DNA of 64,000 nt, from contig NZ_JAHTBL010000004.1 of assembly GCF_020177595.1 (NCBI RefSeq), forward strand, positions 62,001 through 126,000, in the 5' to 3' direction. The translations under genes were made by a program, and so were the position numbers. The notes under the pieces were generated by a model, which saw only the letters and a program-made list of their open reading frames with translations, was not told the origin of the DNA and did not search any database. Origin of the DNA: Cognatishimia sp. MH4019 (GTDB lineage Bacteria > Pseudomonadota > Alphaproteobacteria > Rhodobacterales > Rhodobacteraceae). Shown in pieces: positions 51,284 through 60,851 of this stretch; position 1 is the stretch's first letter; each line of letters opens with the position of its first letter.

Positions 51284-52936
51284 TCACATATTCGGGTAGT
51301 TCGGCCCATCCCCGCCCTGCGGCGTGGTCCAGTTGATGTTCTGGGACGGATCTTTGATGTCGCAGGTTTTGCAATGCACGCAGTTCTGGAAGTTGATGAC
51401 AAAGCGCGGGTCTTTGTTTTCCTCTTCCACAAATTCGTAGACGCCTGCGGGGCAATACCGCGCCGAAGGGCCTGCATATTGCGGCAAGTTAATCTCGGTC
51501 GGGATGGATGCATCGCCAAGTTTGAGGTGCGCAGGCTGGCTTTCCTCATGGTTCGTCATCGAGAAGCTGACATTTGTCAGACGATCGAAAGAAAGTTTCC
51601 CGTCCGGCTTGGGATAGGTGATTTCTTTGTGATCTTTCGCCTTGCCCGTCGCATCGGCGTCATTCTTGCCATGCTTGATGGTGCCGAAAGGGTTCCAGCC
51701 GGTGATATTGGCCGTCCACATATCGACAGCGCCCAGCACCAGACCGCCCAGCAGGCCGTATTTGGACCAGAGCGGTTTGACGTTGCGCACCCGCTTGAGA
51801 TCTTTCGCGATGGGACCAGAGCGCAGCTCTTGCTCGTACATCTCCAGCGTATCGGAAGCACGGCCGTCCTTGATCGCCGCATGCGCAGCCTCGGCGGCGT
51901 GAATGCCCGACAGCATCGCGTTGTGGTTGCCCTTGATCCGCGGCACGTTCACCAGACCCGCCGAACAGCCCAGCAGCGCGCCACCGGGGAAGGCCACCTG
52001 CGGGATCGACTGCCAGCCGCCTTCGGAAATCGCGCGCGCGCCGTAAGCGATGCGCTTGCCGCCTTTCAACAGGTCCGCCACCATCGGGTGATGCTTGAAC
52101 CGCTGAAATTCCATGTAGGGGAAAAGGTACGGGTTTTCGTAGTTCAGGTGGACCACAAAGCCCACGTAAACCTGATTGTTATCAAGGTGGTAGATAAACG
52201 ACCCGCCACCGGCATTGCCATTCAAAGGCCAGCCCATCGTGTGGGTGACGCTGCCTTCTTTATGCTTCTCGGGATCAATCTCCCAAATCTCTTTCATACC
52301 AAGGCCGAACTTCGGCACGTCGCAATCCTTGTCGAGGCTGAACTTCGCAATAGCTTCCTTGGAAAGCGATCCGCGCACGCCTTCTGACAGGAACACATAT
52401 TTGCCGTGCAGCTCCATACCCGGCTCATACCCATCACCTTGGGTGCCATCCGGGTTCAGGCCAAACTCGCCCGCAACAACACCTTTGAGCGAGCCGTCGT
52501 CGGCGTAGACCAGTTCGGAACAGGCCATGCCGGGGAAGACTTCGACGCCCAGCTCTTCGGCCTGTTCGGCCATCCAGCGGCATACGTTGCCCATCGAGAC
52601 GATGTAATTGCCGTGGTTGTTCATCAGCGGCGGCATTGCGAAATTGGGCAGACGGATACCGCCTGCCTCGCCCAGCATGTAGAAACTGTCGTCCTTCACC
52701 GGCACCGTGATCGGCGCGCCTTTTTCTTTCCAATCGGGGATCAGGGCGTCGATGCCCGCAGGGTCAAGAACTGCACCAGACAGGATATGCGCGCCCACTT
52801 CCGAGCCTTTTTCGAGAACGACGACGTTCAGATCGGCATCAAGCTGCTTCAGACGGATCGCAGCAGACAGGCCAGCGGGGCCTGCGCCGACGATAACGAC
52901 GTCATATTCCATTGCTTCGCGTTCAATCTCGGCCAT
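51284..52936 (-). CDS. etfD: Electron transfer flavoprotein-ubiquinone oxidoreductase
   Basis: Passes electrons from ETF to ubiquinone, linking acyl-CoA and amino acid oxidation to respiration; 550 aa. FAD motif VIVGAGPAGLSAAIRLKQ (about residues 12-29), membrane/ubiquinone region around NGNAGGGSFIYHLD, and a C-terminal 4Fe-4S site: Cys in CPAGVYEFV, then NCVHCKTCDIKDPSQNI (about 515-531). Usual Rhodobacteraceae length. The acyl-CoA dehydrogenase at the window end belongs to the same electron route. Confidence 0.97.
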   Translation of the reverse strand: MAEIEREAMEYDVVIVGAGPAGLSAAIRLKQLDADLNVVVLEKGSEVGAHILSGAVLDPAGIDALIPDWKEKGAPITVPVKDDSFYMLGEAGGIRLPNFAMPPLMNNHGNYIVSMGNVCRWMAEQAEELGVEVFPGMACSELVYADDGSLKGVVAGEFGLNPDGTQGDGYEPGMELHGKYVFLSEGVRGSLSKEAIAKFSLDKDCDVPKFGLGMKEIWEIDPEKHKEGSVTHTMGWPLNGNAGGGSFIYHLDNNQVYVGFVVHLNYENPYLFPYMEFQRFKHHPMVADLLKGGKRIAYGARAISEGGWQSIPQVAFPGGALLGCSAGLVNVPRIKGNHNAMLSGIHAAEAAHAAIKDGRASDTLEMYEQELRSGPIAKDLKRVRNVKPLWSKYGLLGGLVLGAVDMWTANITGWNPFGTIKHGKNDADATGKAKDHKEITYPKPDGKLSFDRLTNVSFSMTNHEESQPAHLKLGDASIPTEINLPQYAGPSARYCPAGVYEFVEEENKDPRFVINFQNCVHCKTCDIKDPSQNINWTTPQGGDGPNYPNM

Positions 52937-53040
52937 CAGGCTCTCCTCATGTGGCGGGGCGGTTGGCTGCGCACACCCTTAGAAATAAATCTAGAGCGGA
53001 GTATCTTAAAGGCCTTGGAAAGGTCAATCGAGACGGTGCG

Positions 53041-54012
53041 TTATACCGTCGCTGGCGTTAATACTGCCTGTCGATTTTCCTTGCGCACAAGGATGGCCCA
53101 CAAAGCCCCGACCAGAAGGGTCGAGACGTATCCGTCGATGGCATAGTGATAGCCCGTGTAGACGGAAAGGATCATCACCGCTGCCCAAAAAAGCCCGCCC
53201 GGAATCGCCAGCACTGGGTGGCGTTCGTACATGTAAAGCGCCACCGCCGTGGCGACTGCTACATGCACACTCGGGAAGGCGCTGATACCTGATCCCAGCG
53301 CTTGCGCGCCGTCTGTATAAAATTGCCACAACATCTCTTGCGTCTCGCCGATGGAGGACGCGAAGATGCCCTTCGCCTCCAGCATCGCCATCATTTCCGG
53401 ATAGCGATCAGTGCCCAACAGACGGTCGTAATAGACCGGCCCCGCCGACAGCCCAGCCAACGCCAAGACATTGCCGATGCCAACCCAGGCGAACATGAAA
53501 ACGATCAGCGTGCGATTGACCCGTGCGCTGTCGCGGTCGGTTGCGGCCATGACGATGGGCAGGAAGAACGCGGGGATCGCCCAGCCGGTCAGGTAGAACT
53601 CCATCAAAAGCTGCACGTCGAACCACGCGTCCAGCTTGTGCGCGAACACCCACGGATCGGTCCCGAAATGCAAAGCCTTGTCCAACTCTGCGAAAAACGG
53701 GTCCGCAAAGAACGGCACAATCGCGGGCATTGTCGTTTTGAAAAGCGTAAAGGCGGGCTGAAACAGGATCAGCGCCAACATCGCCCAGCCGATATCCACC
53801 GCGCGGCGCTTCAGCTCTGCCACGCCATAAAGCGCGAAAATCAGGAACAAAGCGGCGGCGAAAAGATATCCCACTTCGACCATCGCCTCCGCGAAATTGC
53901 GCGATTTATGGACCGTGCTTTGCAGTTTCAGCCACATGTCATCACGGAACATGAAGGCTATGACGACCGAAATCGCCAGATAAATGCCCGAAAAAATCGC
54001 AAGCCGTTTCAC
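53041..54012 (-). CDS. PAP2 superfamily membrane phosphatase-like protein
   Basis: A 323-aa membrane protein with about seven helices. The phosphatase/haloperoxidase-like motifs are SAFPSVHVAVATAV (about residues 246-259) and YTGYHYAIDGYVS (about 286-298), which hold the catalytic His residues and a nearby Asp; the basic first motif (KxxxxxxRP) is not obvious. The inositol phosphorylceramide synthase-like subgroup of PAP2 (PAP2_3) is the closest pattern. Possible role: lipid phosphatase or phosphotransferase. Confidence 0.82.
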   Translation of the reverse strand: MKRLAIFSGIYLAISVVIAFMFRDDMWLKLQSTVHKSRNFAEAMVEVGYLFAAALFLIFALYGVAELKRRAVDIGWAMLALILFQPAFTLFKTTMPAIVPFFADPFFAELDKALHFGTDPWVFAHKLDAWFDVQLLMEFYLTGWAIPAFFLPIVMAATDRDSARVNRTLIVFMFAWVGIGNVLALAGLSAGPVYYDRLLGTDRYPEMMAMLEAKGIFASSIGETQEMLWQFYTDGAQALGSGISAFPSVHVAVATAVALYMYERHPVLAIPGGLFWAAVMILSVYTGYHYAIDGYVSTLLVGALWAILVRKENRQAVLTPATV

Positions 54013-54151
54013 TGCGTCTCAGCCCTTAAAAGCAACGTCTTGCCGCAAAACATGCATTGGTCTTGCAGCCCCTCCATTGACTTTCTAGGTGTAGATTGAG
54101 TTAACACCGTGGCAGCGATTGCCCATTTTCGGCCAACTCCAAGGTAATTTT

Positions 54152-54622
54152 ATGGACAAAATCCCACTGACCCGCGCGGGACACACCGCGTTGAATGCAG
54201 AATTGAAAGAGCTGAAATCGGTTCAGCGCCCCGCCGTCATCAAGGCGATTGCAGAAGCGCGCGAACATGGCGACCTGTCGGAAAACGCCGAGTATCACGC
54301 CGCCCGCGAGAAGCAGAGCTTCATCGAAGGCCGCGTGAAAGAGCTTGAGGGCATCCTTGGGCTGGCCGACGTGATCGACCCCTCCAAGCTGTCCGGCACG
54401 ATCAAATTTGGCGCGACCGTGCGCCTTGTGGACGAGGATACTGATGAGGAGAAAACCTATCAGATCGTTGGAGAGCCCGAGGCAGATATCCAGAACGGTA
54501 AGCTGAACATCAAGTCTCCGCTGGCGCGTGCGCTGATCGGCAAGGAAGATGGCGACAGCGTCGAGGTGAAGACCCCGGGCGGCGAAAAAGCCTACGAGAT
54601 CCTCTCCATTGAGTATGTCTGA
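54152..54622 (+). CDS. greA: Transcription elongation factor GreA
   Basis: Rescues backtracked RNA polymerase by stimulating transcript cleavage; 156 aa. [20 protein letters not shown] begins the coiled-coil domain; the tip [20 protein letters not shown] (about residues 36-55) has the acidic residues for cleavage, followed by the C-terminal FKBP-like domain ending [10 protein letters not shown]. The ATG at 54152 fits the family N-terminus. Confidence 0.97.
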   Translation: MDKIPLTRAGHTALNAELKELKSVQRPAVIKAIAEAREHGDLSENAEYHAAREKQSFIEGRVKELEGILGLADVIDPSKLSGTIKFGATVRLVDEDTDEEKTYQIVGEPEADIQNGKLNIKSPLARALIGKEDGDSVEVKTPGGEKAYEILSIEYV

Positions 54623-54632
54623 GGGCTAAGCG

Positions 54633-55637
54633 ATGGCGCTGCCTCCGTCTGACAAGATCGCCTCTGCAGATCTGGCTTCCAAGCCCAGCGCGCCGCCTGT
54701 GATCAGCGCGCCCGAGATGATTGCGATTGCTGTCAGTCTGATCTGGGTGCTGGGCGTTGCGATCTTTTTCTGGATGACCCCGTCCGAGCAGGGCGGGTTC
54801 GATGGTGTGCGGTTCATCGTGGTCTTTCTGGCCATTTTCATGCCCGTCGCGATGATCTGGATCGCCGCCTCTGCCGCGCGATCCACCCGGATCATGCGCG
54901 AGGAGGCCGCGCGCCTGCAGGCGGCGGTCGATTGGATGCGCAAAAGCTACATCGCGCAGCAGCAGACGGCGGGTATGGCGTTGAAGCCCGCCGTGGAGCG
55001 CAAGATTGACGAGATCGCGCAATCCACAAAGAAGGCCGAAAGCGCGATCGCGACCTTTACCACCACGCGAGAGCCTGCACGGGCCACGCTGGCCCCCAAA
55101 AGCGAAACGCCCGCACAGGACCAACCTGCGTTGGAGCTTGGCACCCCCGCCGATGAGCTTGGCCCGCCCTTGTCTACAGAAGACCTGCTGCGTGCCTTGC
55201 ACTTCCCTGAGAACGCCGAAGACACCAGCGGCTTCGCTGCTTTGCGCCGGGCGTTGCGGGATCGTCAAGCCGCCGGTCTCATTCAGGCCGCTCAGGACGT
55301 TCTGACCCTGCTCAGCCAGGACGGTATCTACATGGATGATCTGCGCTATGACCGCGCCCGGCCCGAGCTGTGGCGGCGTTTTGCCATGGGCGAACGCGGA
55401 CGCGGTGTTGCGGGTCTGGGGGGTGTGCGTGACAGGTCCTCATTGGCGCTCAGCGCGGGCCGGATGAAGCAAGACACGATTTTTCGCGATGCTGCGCATC
55501 ACTTCCTGCGCCGCTTCGATCAGATGCTGATCGCGTTTGAACCGACTGCGAACGACGCCGAATTGGCCGCACTCTCCGACACCCGCACCGCGCGCGCGTT
55601 CATGCTGTTGGGACGCGTGACAGGGATGTTCGACTAA
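54633..55637 (+). CDS. Two-pass membrane protein, unknown function
   Basis: A 334-aa protein with two adjacent membrane helices (about residues 27-47 and 60-82), then a helical cytoplasmic stretch (about 85-150), a Pro/Ala/Thr linker and a compact C-terminal domain (about 180-334) that may be helical (FRDAAHHFLRRFDQMLIAF). No family recognised. It starts 10 bp after greA in the same direction. Its 3' end overlaps the moeA fusion by 4 bp. Confidence 0.75.
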   Translation: MALPPSDKIASADLASKPSAPPVISAPEMIAIAVSLIWVLGVAIFFWMTPSEQGGFDGVRFIVVFLAIFMPVAMIWIAASAARSTRIMREEAARLQAAVDWMRKSYIAQQQTAGMALKPAVERKIDEIAQSTKKAESAIATFTTTREPARATLAPKSETPAQDQPALELGTPADELGPPLSTEDLLRALHFPENAEDTSGFAALRRALRDRQAAGLIQAAQDVLTLLSQDGIYMDDLRYDRARPELWRRFAMGERGRGVAGLGGVRDRSSLALSAGRMKQDTIFRDAAHHFLRRFDQMLIAFEPTANDAELAALSDTRTARAFMLLGRVTGMFD

Positions 55638-57784
55638 AAGTTACAGGCCAAGAAACTGGCGTAAGGGATATAGCGAACCATATCGCCCGGCGCGATGTCC
55701 CGCGCACCATCCTCGATTTCCACCAACCCGTCAGCCCAGCTGAGACCCGAGATACGACCCGAGCCTTCCGAGGCGAAGACCTGCACGGTGCCATCCACGA
55801 CCCGCGCCCGCAGAAACTCCCGCCGTCCAGGTTTCTTGCGCTTGGTAAAGGCCGCTGGCAGATCAAACCCTTGCGGCGTTCTCCACTTCGCGCCCGCAAG
55901 CACCGACATTGCAGGACGCGCGAAAATCAGCGCGCAAACAAGCGCCGCCACTGGGTTTCCCGGCAGGCCAAACACAGGCGTGTTGTCCCACATGCCCAGC
56001 GCCAGCGGGCGCCCCGGTTTGATCGCGATCCGCCACATCGACATGGCCCCGGTTTCCGTCAACAGCGCAGAGATATGGTCTTCGTCCCCTGCCGAGGCCC
56101 CGCCAGAGGTCAGGATCACATCGGCTTTCTGCGCCGCATCGCTTAGCCCCTCCCGGATCACCCTGCGATCATCGGGCAAGCGGCCCATATCCACAGGCGT
56201 ATATCCAAGATCAGCAATCAACGAGAGCAGCATCGGCCGGTTGGCGTCATAAATCTGCCCTGTTCCGGCGTCTTCATGGGGATCTCGCAGCTCATCCCCG
56301 GTCGAGATGACGGCGACGCGCAACCGTCGATGCAGCGGTACGGTTTCAATTCCAACCGAAGCCAAATGCGCGATATCGGCGGGTCGCATCACATGGCCTT
56401 TGGTCAGCAGATGCTCGCCCTTCTCGACATCTTCCCCAGCCTTGCGGGTGTTCGCCCCCGGCTTCACGCCGTCGCGGAACGCAATCGCTTGACCGTCGGT
56501 CGAGACATCTTCTTCAAGGACCACCGTATCGACGCCGTCCGGCAGGATCGCACCCGTCAGGATACGGATGGCCGCCCCGTGTGGCACCGGATCAGTGAAG
56601 GGAACACCCGCTGCCGCGCGACCTTGCAACAAGGGCAAACGGTGCGGCCCGTCGCCCAAGCTCGCATGGGCGAATCCATAGCCATCTACGGCTGAGTTCG
56701 GCGCTGGCGGCTGCGCGCGGGGCGCTGTGAGAGGGTCTGCCAAAACACGGCCAAGGGCGGCGCTCAGCGGGGCGGTGTCGACCGGCGTGACAACAGTCAG
56801 CCGCTCTTTCAAAAGCGCCAGAGCATCGTCCACAGGCGTCCAGTCAACACCGGGGGGCAAGGCAAAGCAGTCGTTGCGCAAGGGAGGAGGCTGCAGGGTT
56901 TTCTGCGGCTTGATCTCATCCGTTGTCACACCAAGAATCCAACCTTCTTCGCGCGCGATCTGGGCGGGATCAGGCAAGCCCGCTGGCTCAGCAAAAAAGC
57001 GATCGAGAAGCCCTTGCTTCTGCGCCTGATGAAAAGCGTGACAAAGGCCGCGAACCTGAACGGCGTCGGGGATTTCGTAGACCGGATCGCTTTTGTCCCA
57101 TCCTTCGCAAAGCGCATCAAGCGGGGCACGGTTCAAAAGTGCCGGGTAAATCTCGACCAACGTGATGCGGGCGTCCGGTTTGGACCAGCCTGTATTTTGC
57201 GGCCACACCGCAATCTCATCGCCGAAAGCCTCACAAAGCCGATGAAGATGTGCGAGGCCAATCAACGTTTGCGAGCCAACGGCGCCAGCACCTGCAAGCT
57301 GCCAAACCGATTTCGCGCCTTTCGAATGCCCCTCTATCGCGCGAAACTCGGGATAGGCCGCCGTTCTGCGCTTCGTCATATCCAGATGCGGAAGCGTCAA
57401 ACCCACTGGCCTTCCCCAAAACGGCCCCTCTCCCGGTGTCGCTGCATTTATCGCGTCAGCTACCTGAAACCGATTGTTTTCGTTGTTTTTCCCATCGCGG
57501 ATACGACATGCGAGATCGGCCCAAACCGCCCGCGCCTCAGCCCTGCCTGTCAACGCCTCGGCAAAGCCTGGAGGGAATCCGAAAGCAAAATCGAACCCCA
57601 AAAGGATGCGCCCCGGCGTGCTGCGCAGCCGCTCTTCGATCAGCGCCATCGCGTCAGCCCGCGTTCGGCAATAGACAGGCTGTCGGTCATCCTGCCCTAC
57701 AAAGATCGCGTCTTTCTTGGGCTTGGCAGGGGACGGCGTGTTCGATGCCGACCAATCGACCATGATGACGCTGTCAAAGCTCAC
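55634..57784 (-). CDS. moeA: Molybdopterin molybdotransferase (MoeA) fused to an N-terminal RNase H-like domain
   Basis: A 716-aa protein, about 300 residues longer than a plain MoeA. The C-terminal part (from about 320) is a complete MoeA: PNSAVDGYGF, ILTGAILPDGVD, AVISTGDELRD, LTSGGASAGDEDHI and GLPGNPVAAL. It inserts molybdate into adenylylated molybdopterin. The N-terminal part (VDWSAS, ILLGFDFAFGFPPG, LVEIYPALL) resembles DUF429-like RNase H-fold proteins; its role is unknown. It is last in the fdhD-mobA-mobB-moeA operon, joined by ATGA. Confidence 0.88.
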   Translation of the reverse strand: MSFDSVIMVDWSASNTPSPAKPKKDAIFVGQDDRQPVYCRTRADAMALIEERLRSTPGRILLGFDFAFGFPPGFAEALTGRAEARAVWADLACRIRDGKNNENNRFQVADAINAATPGEGPFWGRPVGLTLPHLDMTKRRTAAYPEFRAIEGHSKGAKSVWQLAGAGAVGSQTLIGLAHLHRLCEAFGDEIAVWPQNTGWSKPDARITLVEIYPALLNRAPLDALCEGWDKSDPVYEIPDAVQVRGLCHAFHQAQKQGLLDRFFAEPAGLPDPAQIAREEGWILGVTTDEIKPQKTLQPPPLRNDCFALPPGVDWTPVDDALALLKERLTVVTPVDTAPLSAALGRVLADPLTAPRAQPPAPNSAVDGYGFAHASLGDGPHRLPLLQGRAAAGVPFTDPVPHGAAIRILTGAILPDGVDTVVLEEDVSTDGQAIAFRDGVKPGANTRKAGEDVEKGEHLLTKGHVMRPADIAHLASVGIETVPLHRRLRVAVISTGDELRDPHEDAGTGQIYDANRPMLLSLIADLGYTPVDMGRLPDDRRVIREGLSDAAQKADVILTSGGASAGDEDHISALLTETGAMSMWRIAIKPGRPLALGMWDNTPVFGLPGNPVAALVCALIFARPAMSVLAGAKWRTPQGFDLPAAFTKRKKPGRREFLRARVVDGTVQVFASEGSGRISGLSWADGLVEIEDGARDIAPGDMVRYIPYASFLACNF

Positions 57785-58269
57785 AGGCCCACCTCGGCAA
57801 GAATGAATTCTGCAATCGCGGCTGTATCGTCCAGATGGAAAACGGGCCGATCTGCTTTGCTCAAGGTATCGCTCGCGATCGCCTTAACAGTGGCATCGGC
57901 AATCAGCGGATTACCTGTCTCGCCTCGATGCGCCTCGACCTTGGGATGCCCATCCCGCTTGTAGCCTTCGATCAATACCAGATCGACCGGCTCCAGCTTG
58001 GTCAGCAGATGCGAGAGCGGCGGCTCGTCTTCTGCGCTCAGTTCATGCATCAGCGCCCAGCGATTACGCGAAGCCAGCAGCACCTCTCGCGCGCCCGCGA
58101 CACGGTGGCGGTGACTGTCCTTACCGGGATGGTCCACGTCAAACGAGTGATGCGCGTGCTTGATCGTTGAAACGGTGAACCCACGCCCGGTAATCTCTTC
58201 GACCAGACGCTCCATCAACCCAGTCTTGCCCGCGTTCTTCCACCCGACAACGCCGTAGAGTCGCATCAA
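57781..58269 (-). CDS. mobB: Molybdopterin-guanine dinucleotide biosynthesis adaptor MobB
   Basis: GTP-binding helper in molybdenum cofactor synthesis; 162 aa. Walker A is GWKNAGKTGLMERLV (about residues 9-23) and FTVSTIKHAHHSFDVDHPGK (about 35-54) is the family's conserved region, with LVLIEGYKRDGHPKVE as the Walker B/G region. Overlaps mobA and moeA by ATGA on both sides. Confidence 0.93.
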   Translation of the reverse strand: MMRLYGVVGWKNAGKTGLMERLVEEITGRGFTVSTIKHAHHSFDVDHPGKDSHRHRVAGAREVLLASRNRWALMHELSAEDEPPLSHLLTKLEPVDLVLIEGYKRDGHPKVEAHRGETGNPLIADATVKAIASDTLSKADRPVFHLDDTAAIAEFILAEVGL

Positions 58270-58874
58270 GCCGAGCCTTTCAGGATCGCCTCGGCCTGCT
58301 CAAGATCGTCGGGCGTGTTCACATTAAAAAACGCGTTATCCTCAAACGCAGTTGAGGCCGCGCCGTGTTTGTCTGTCCACATCACGATTTTGCGCAGACC
58401 GTCTTGCAATGCCGCACGCAGGTCATCGCGCAAGCGGACCTCCCAGAGACCAAAGGTGGGATGCCGCACAAGGCGGCCCTCTTCATGGGTGGCCGACAAA
58501 GCGATGGGCGTTGTCGCGCGGTCAGAGGCGCGTTCAAGCCGCTCGACAAGATCATGGGGGAAGAACGGGGTATCAGCGGCGGCCGTGACGATCCGGTCAT
58601 ACCCATGATCAACAGCGTAATTCATGCCCGCGAGAACCCCGGCCAACGGGCCGATATCGTCGCCAACTGTATCAGGGACAACAGGCAGCCCGTATTCGAT
58701 GAAGCGGGCAGCGTCGCCATTGGCATTGAGCACCAACCGGTCGACTTGCGGTCCAAGTCGGTCAATGACGCGGTCCAAAAGCGTCATGCCTTGCAGCACC
58801 AGCATCCCTTTATCGCCGCCACCCATGCGCCGGGCTTGGCCACCTGCAAGGATTACACCCAATGGTTTGCTCAT
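58266..58874 (-). CDS. mobA: Molybdenum cofactor guanylyltransferase MobA
   Basis: Joins GMP to molybdopterin to make MGD, required by DMSO reductase family enzymes; 202 aa. The start motif LGVILAGGQARRMGGGDKGM (residues 5-24) binds GTP. DVIGxP-type residues appear as VVPDTVGDDIGPLAGVLAGM (about 66-85), with AAADTPFFP (about 97) and FFNVNTPDDL near the end. Part of the coupled fdhD-mobA-mobB-moeA operon. Confidence 0.95.
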   Translation of the reverse strand: MSKPLGVILAGGQARRMGGGDKGMLVLQGMTLLDRVIDRLGPQVDRLVLNANGDAARFIEYGLPVVPDTVGDDIGPLAGVLAGMNYAVDHGYDRIVTAAADTPFFPHDLVERLERASDRATTPIALSATHEEGRLVRHPTFGLWEVRLRDDLRAALQDGLRKIVMWTDKHGAASTAFEDNAFFNVNTPDDLEQAEAILKGSA

Positions 58875-59755
58875 GTCATCGCCCCCTTGCGACCATGTTT
58901 GCGGCCTTCATCGGCAATCTGTGCCGGGTCAGCATCCCGCAAAAGGCGGTCTTCGCCCGAAAGGCAAATGAACCGCTTGCCGCGCATGCGCCCGATCAAG
59001 GTCAGGCCAACCTCGCGCGCAATCTCGACGCCCCAAGCGGTGAAACCGGACCGCGAGGCCAGCACCGGAATGCCCATCATCGCGGTTTTGATCACCATCT
59101 CAGACGTCAGACGCCCCGTCGTATAAAGGATTTTACCCTGCGCCGAGACGCCTTCCGATAACATCCAGCCCGCAATTTTATCGACGGCATTATGACGCCC
59201 CACGTCTTCCATATAGACCAGCGGGCGATCCCCTTCGCACAAGACTGTGCCATGGATCGCGCCGGCCTCCAGATAGAGGCTGGGCGTGCGGTTGATCTTG
59301 GACGCCAGCGCATAAAGCCACGAGGTCCGCACCTCGTCAGCGGGCAATTCGAGGCCTTCGAGACCCTCCATCATATCGCCGAACACCGTACCGACAGCGC
59401 AGCCACTGGTGCGGGTTTTCTTCTTGAGCTTTTCTTCAAATGTTGTCTTCGAGGCGGTGCGGACGATCACGACCTCTAGGTCGTCGTCATACTCGACGCC
59501 GATGATGTTTTCGCCATCCGCCAACATGCCCTGATTGCGCAAAAATCCCAGCGCGAGGTATTCAGGATAGTCGCCGATCGTCATCGCGGTGACGATCTCC
59601 TGAGCGTTCAGAAAGATCGTCAAAGGCCGTTCTTCGACCACGGAAATTTCTTGCGCGGCGCCGTCCTGATCAAATCCCGACACCGCGCGGGTCAGCCGCG
59701 CACGGCCAGGATCGGGCGCAATCAGATAGTCTTCAAGATCATCGCGCGTGGCCAA
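58871..59755 (-). CDS. fdhD: Formate dehydrogenase accessory sulfurtransferase FdhD
   Basis: Delivers sulfur to the molybdenum site of formate dehydrogenase; 294 aa. The TTG at 59755 is chosen as start because GGGGAGG lies 9 bases upstream; a longer TTG start at 59800 is possible and no suitable early ATG exists. Conserved: SVVEERPLTIFLNAQEI, LALGFLRNQG, EDVGRHNAVDK and SRSGFTAWGVEIARE. The catalytic CxxC of E. coli FdhD reads SGCAVGT here, so only one Cys is kept. No formate dehydrogenase is in the window. Confidence 0.88.
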   Translation of the reverse strand: MATRDDLEDYLIAPDPGRARLTRAVSGFDQDGAAQEISVVEERPLTIFLNAQEIVTAMTIGDYPEYLALGFLRNQGMLADGENIIGVEYDDDLEVVIVRTASKTTFEEKLKKKTRTSGCAVGTVFGDMMEGLEGLELPADEVRTSWLYALASKINRTPSLYLEAGAIHGTVLCEGDRPLVYMEDVGRHNAVDKIAGWMLSEGVSAQGKILYTTGRLTSEMVIKTAMMGIPVLASRSGFTAWGVEIAREVGLTLIGRMRGKRFICLSGEDRLLRDADPAQIADEGRKHGRKGAMT

Positions 59756-59814
59756 TTGCGTCTGCCTCCCCAAGCCTCTACATCTGTCTGGCTGGACCAA
59801 CCTAGGGGCAAATC

Positions 59815-60528
59815 ATGGCGTCTGCCAGTTCCAAATCCGCCTATTGGAGAGGCTTCAAGGATGGCGCGCCATTCCTGTTGGTCGTAGGGCCATTCGGGGT
59901 GCTTTTTGGCGTCGTCGCCACCGAAGCCGGGCTGAACATCACCGAAACGATGGCCTTTTCGATCATGGTCATCGCAGGCGCCGCTCAGTTCACAGCGATC
60001 CAGTTGATGCAGGACGAAGCGCCCACCCTGATCGTGCTAGCCACAGCCCTTGCAGTGAACTTGCGCATGGCGATGTATTCCGCCGCTCTGACCCCGCATC
60101 TTGGCTCGGCGCCACTTTGGCAGCGCGCCTGCATTGCCTATTTTACAGTCGATCAAAGCTATGCGGTCAGTGCGGCGCAGTTCGAGAAAACGCCCGATTG
60201 GACATTATCGCAGAAGATTGCCTATTTTTTCGGCGCAGTCACGCCGGTTTGCCCGATGTGGTATGTCGTGACATGGATCGGAGCCTATGCTGGCACAGCA
60301 ATTCCACCTGAGTTTGCCCTCGATTTCGCAATCCCGATCACTTTTCTTGCTATCATCGCGCCGCTCTTGCGCACATTGCCTCATGTGCTGGCCTGCGCCA
60401 CATCCGTCATCCTTGCCCTCAGCTTCGCGTGGGTGCCCTACAACCTCGGTCTACTGATCGCCGCTCTCGGCGCGATGATGGTTGGCGCACAGGCAGAACT
60501 GATGCTCAGCCGGAGGGTCAAACCATGA
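59815..60528 (+). CDS. azlC: AzlC family branched-chain amino acid exporter subunit
   Basis: A 237-aa membrane protein with about seven helices; AzlCD-type (LIV-E family) exporters move branched-chain amino acids out of the cell. Family marks are DGAPFLLVVGPFGVLFGVVA (about residues 15-34), the IAGAAQFTAIQLM segment (about 53), LAVNLRMAMYSAAL and VTPVCPMWY. Start codon ATG at 59815; divergent from fdhD. Coupled to azlD by an ATGA junction. Confidence 0.92.
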   Translation: MASASSKSAYWRGFKDGAPFLLVVGPFGVLFGVVATEAGLNITETMAFSIMVIAGAAQFTAIQLMQDEAPTLIVLATALAVNLRMAMYSAALTPHLGSAPLWQRACIAYFTVDQSYAVSAAQFEKTPDWTLSQKIAYFFGAVTPVCPMWYVVTWIGAYAGTAIPPEFALDFAIPITFLAIIAPLLRTLPHVLACATSVILALSFAWVPYNLGLLIAALGAMMVGAQAELMLSRRVKP

Positions 60529-60851
60529 TTGACAGCACGCAGCTTTGGACTGTGATCCTGGGGCTTGGTGCGGGCAGCTTTGCACTGCGCTTCTCGTTTC
60601 TGGGGATCATCGGCAAACGGCCCTTGCCCGAATGGGTGCTGCGCCATCTTCGCTATACGGCTGTTGCCGTGCTTCCCGGCCTGATTGCACCGCTTGTTCT
60701 CTGGCCCGCTGCCACTGGGGGAGAGTTGGAGCCTGCGCGTCTTTGCGCGGCGGCTGCGACATTGCTGATCGGCATCACAACCCGCAATGTGCTTGCCGCT
60801 ATTTTTGGCGGTGCAATCACGCTTTACGGAATGATGTATCTGCTCGCCTAG
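60525..60851 (+). CDS. azlD: AzlD family branched-chain amino acid exporter subunit
   Basis: A 108-aa membrane protein with three to four helices, partner of AzlC. The LGLGAGSFALRFSFLGIIGK segment (about residues 10-29) is typical; LPEWVLRHLRYTAVAVLPGL (about 31-50) contains the family's arginine-rich loop before the second helix. Overlaps azlC by 4 bp and the following lipoprotein gene by 4 bp on the other strand. Confidence 0.9.
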   Translation: MIDSTQLWTVILGLGAGSFALRFSFLGIIGKRPLPEWVLRHLRYTAVAVLPGLIAPLVLWPAATGGELEPARLCAAAATLLIGITTRNVLAAIFGGAITLYGMMYLLA

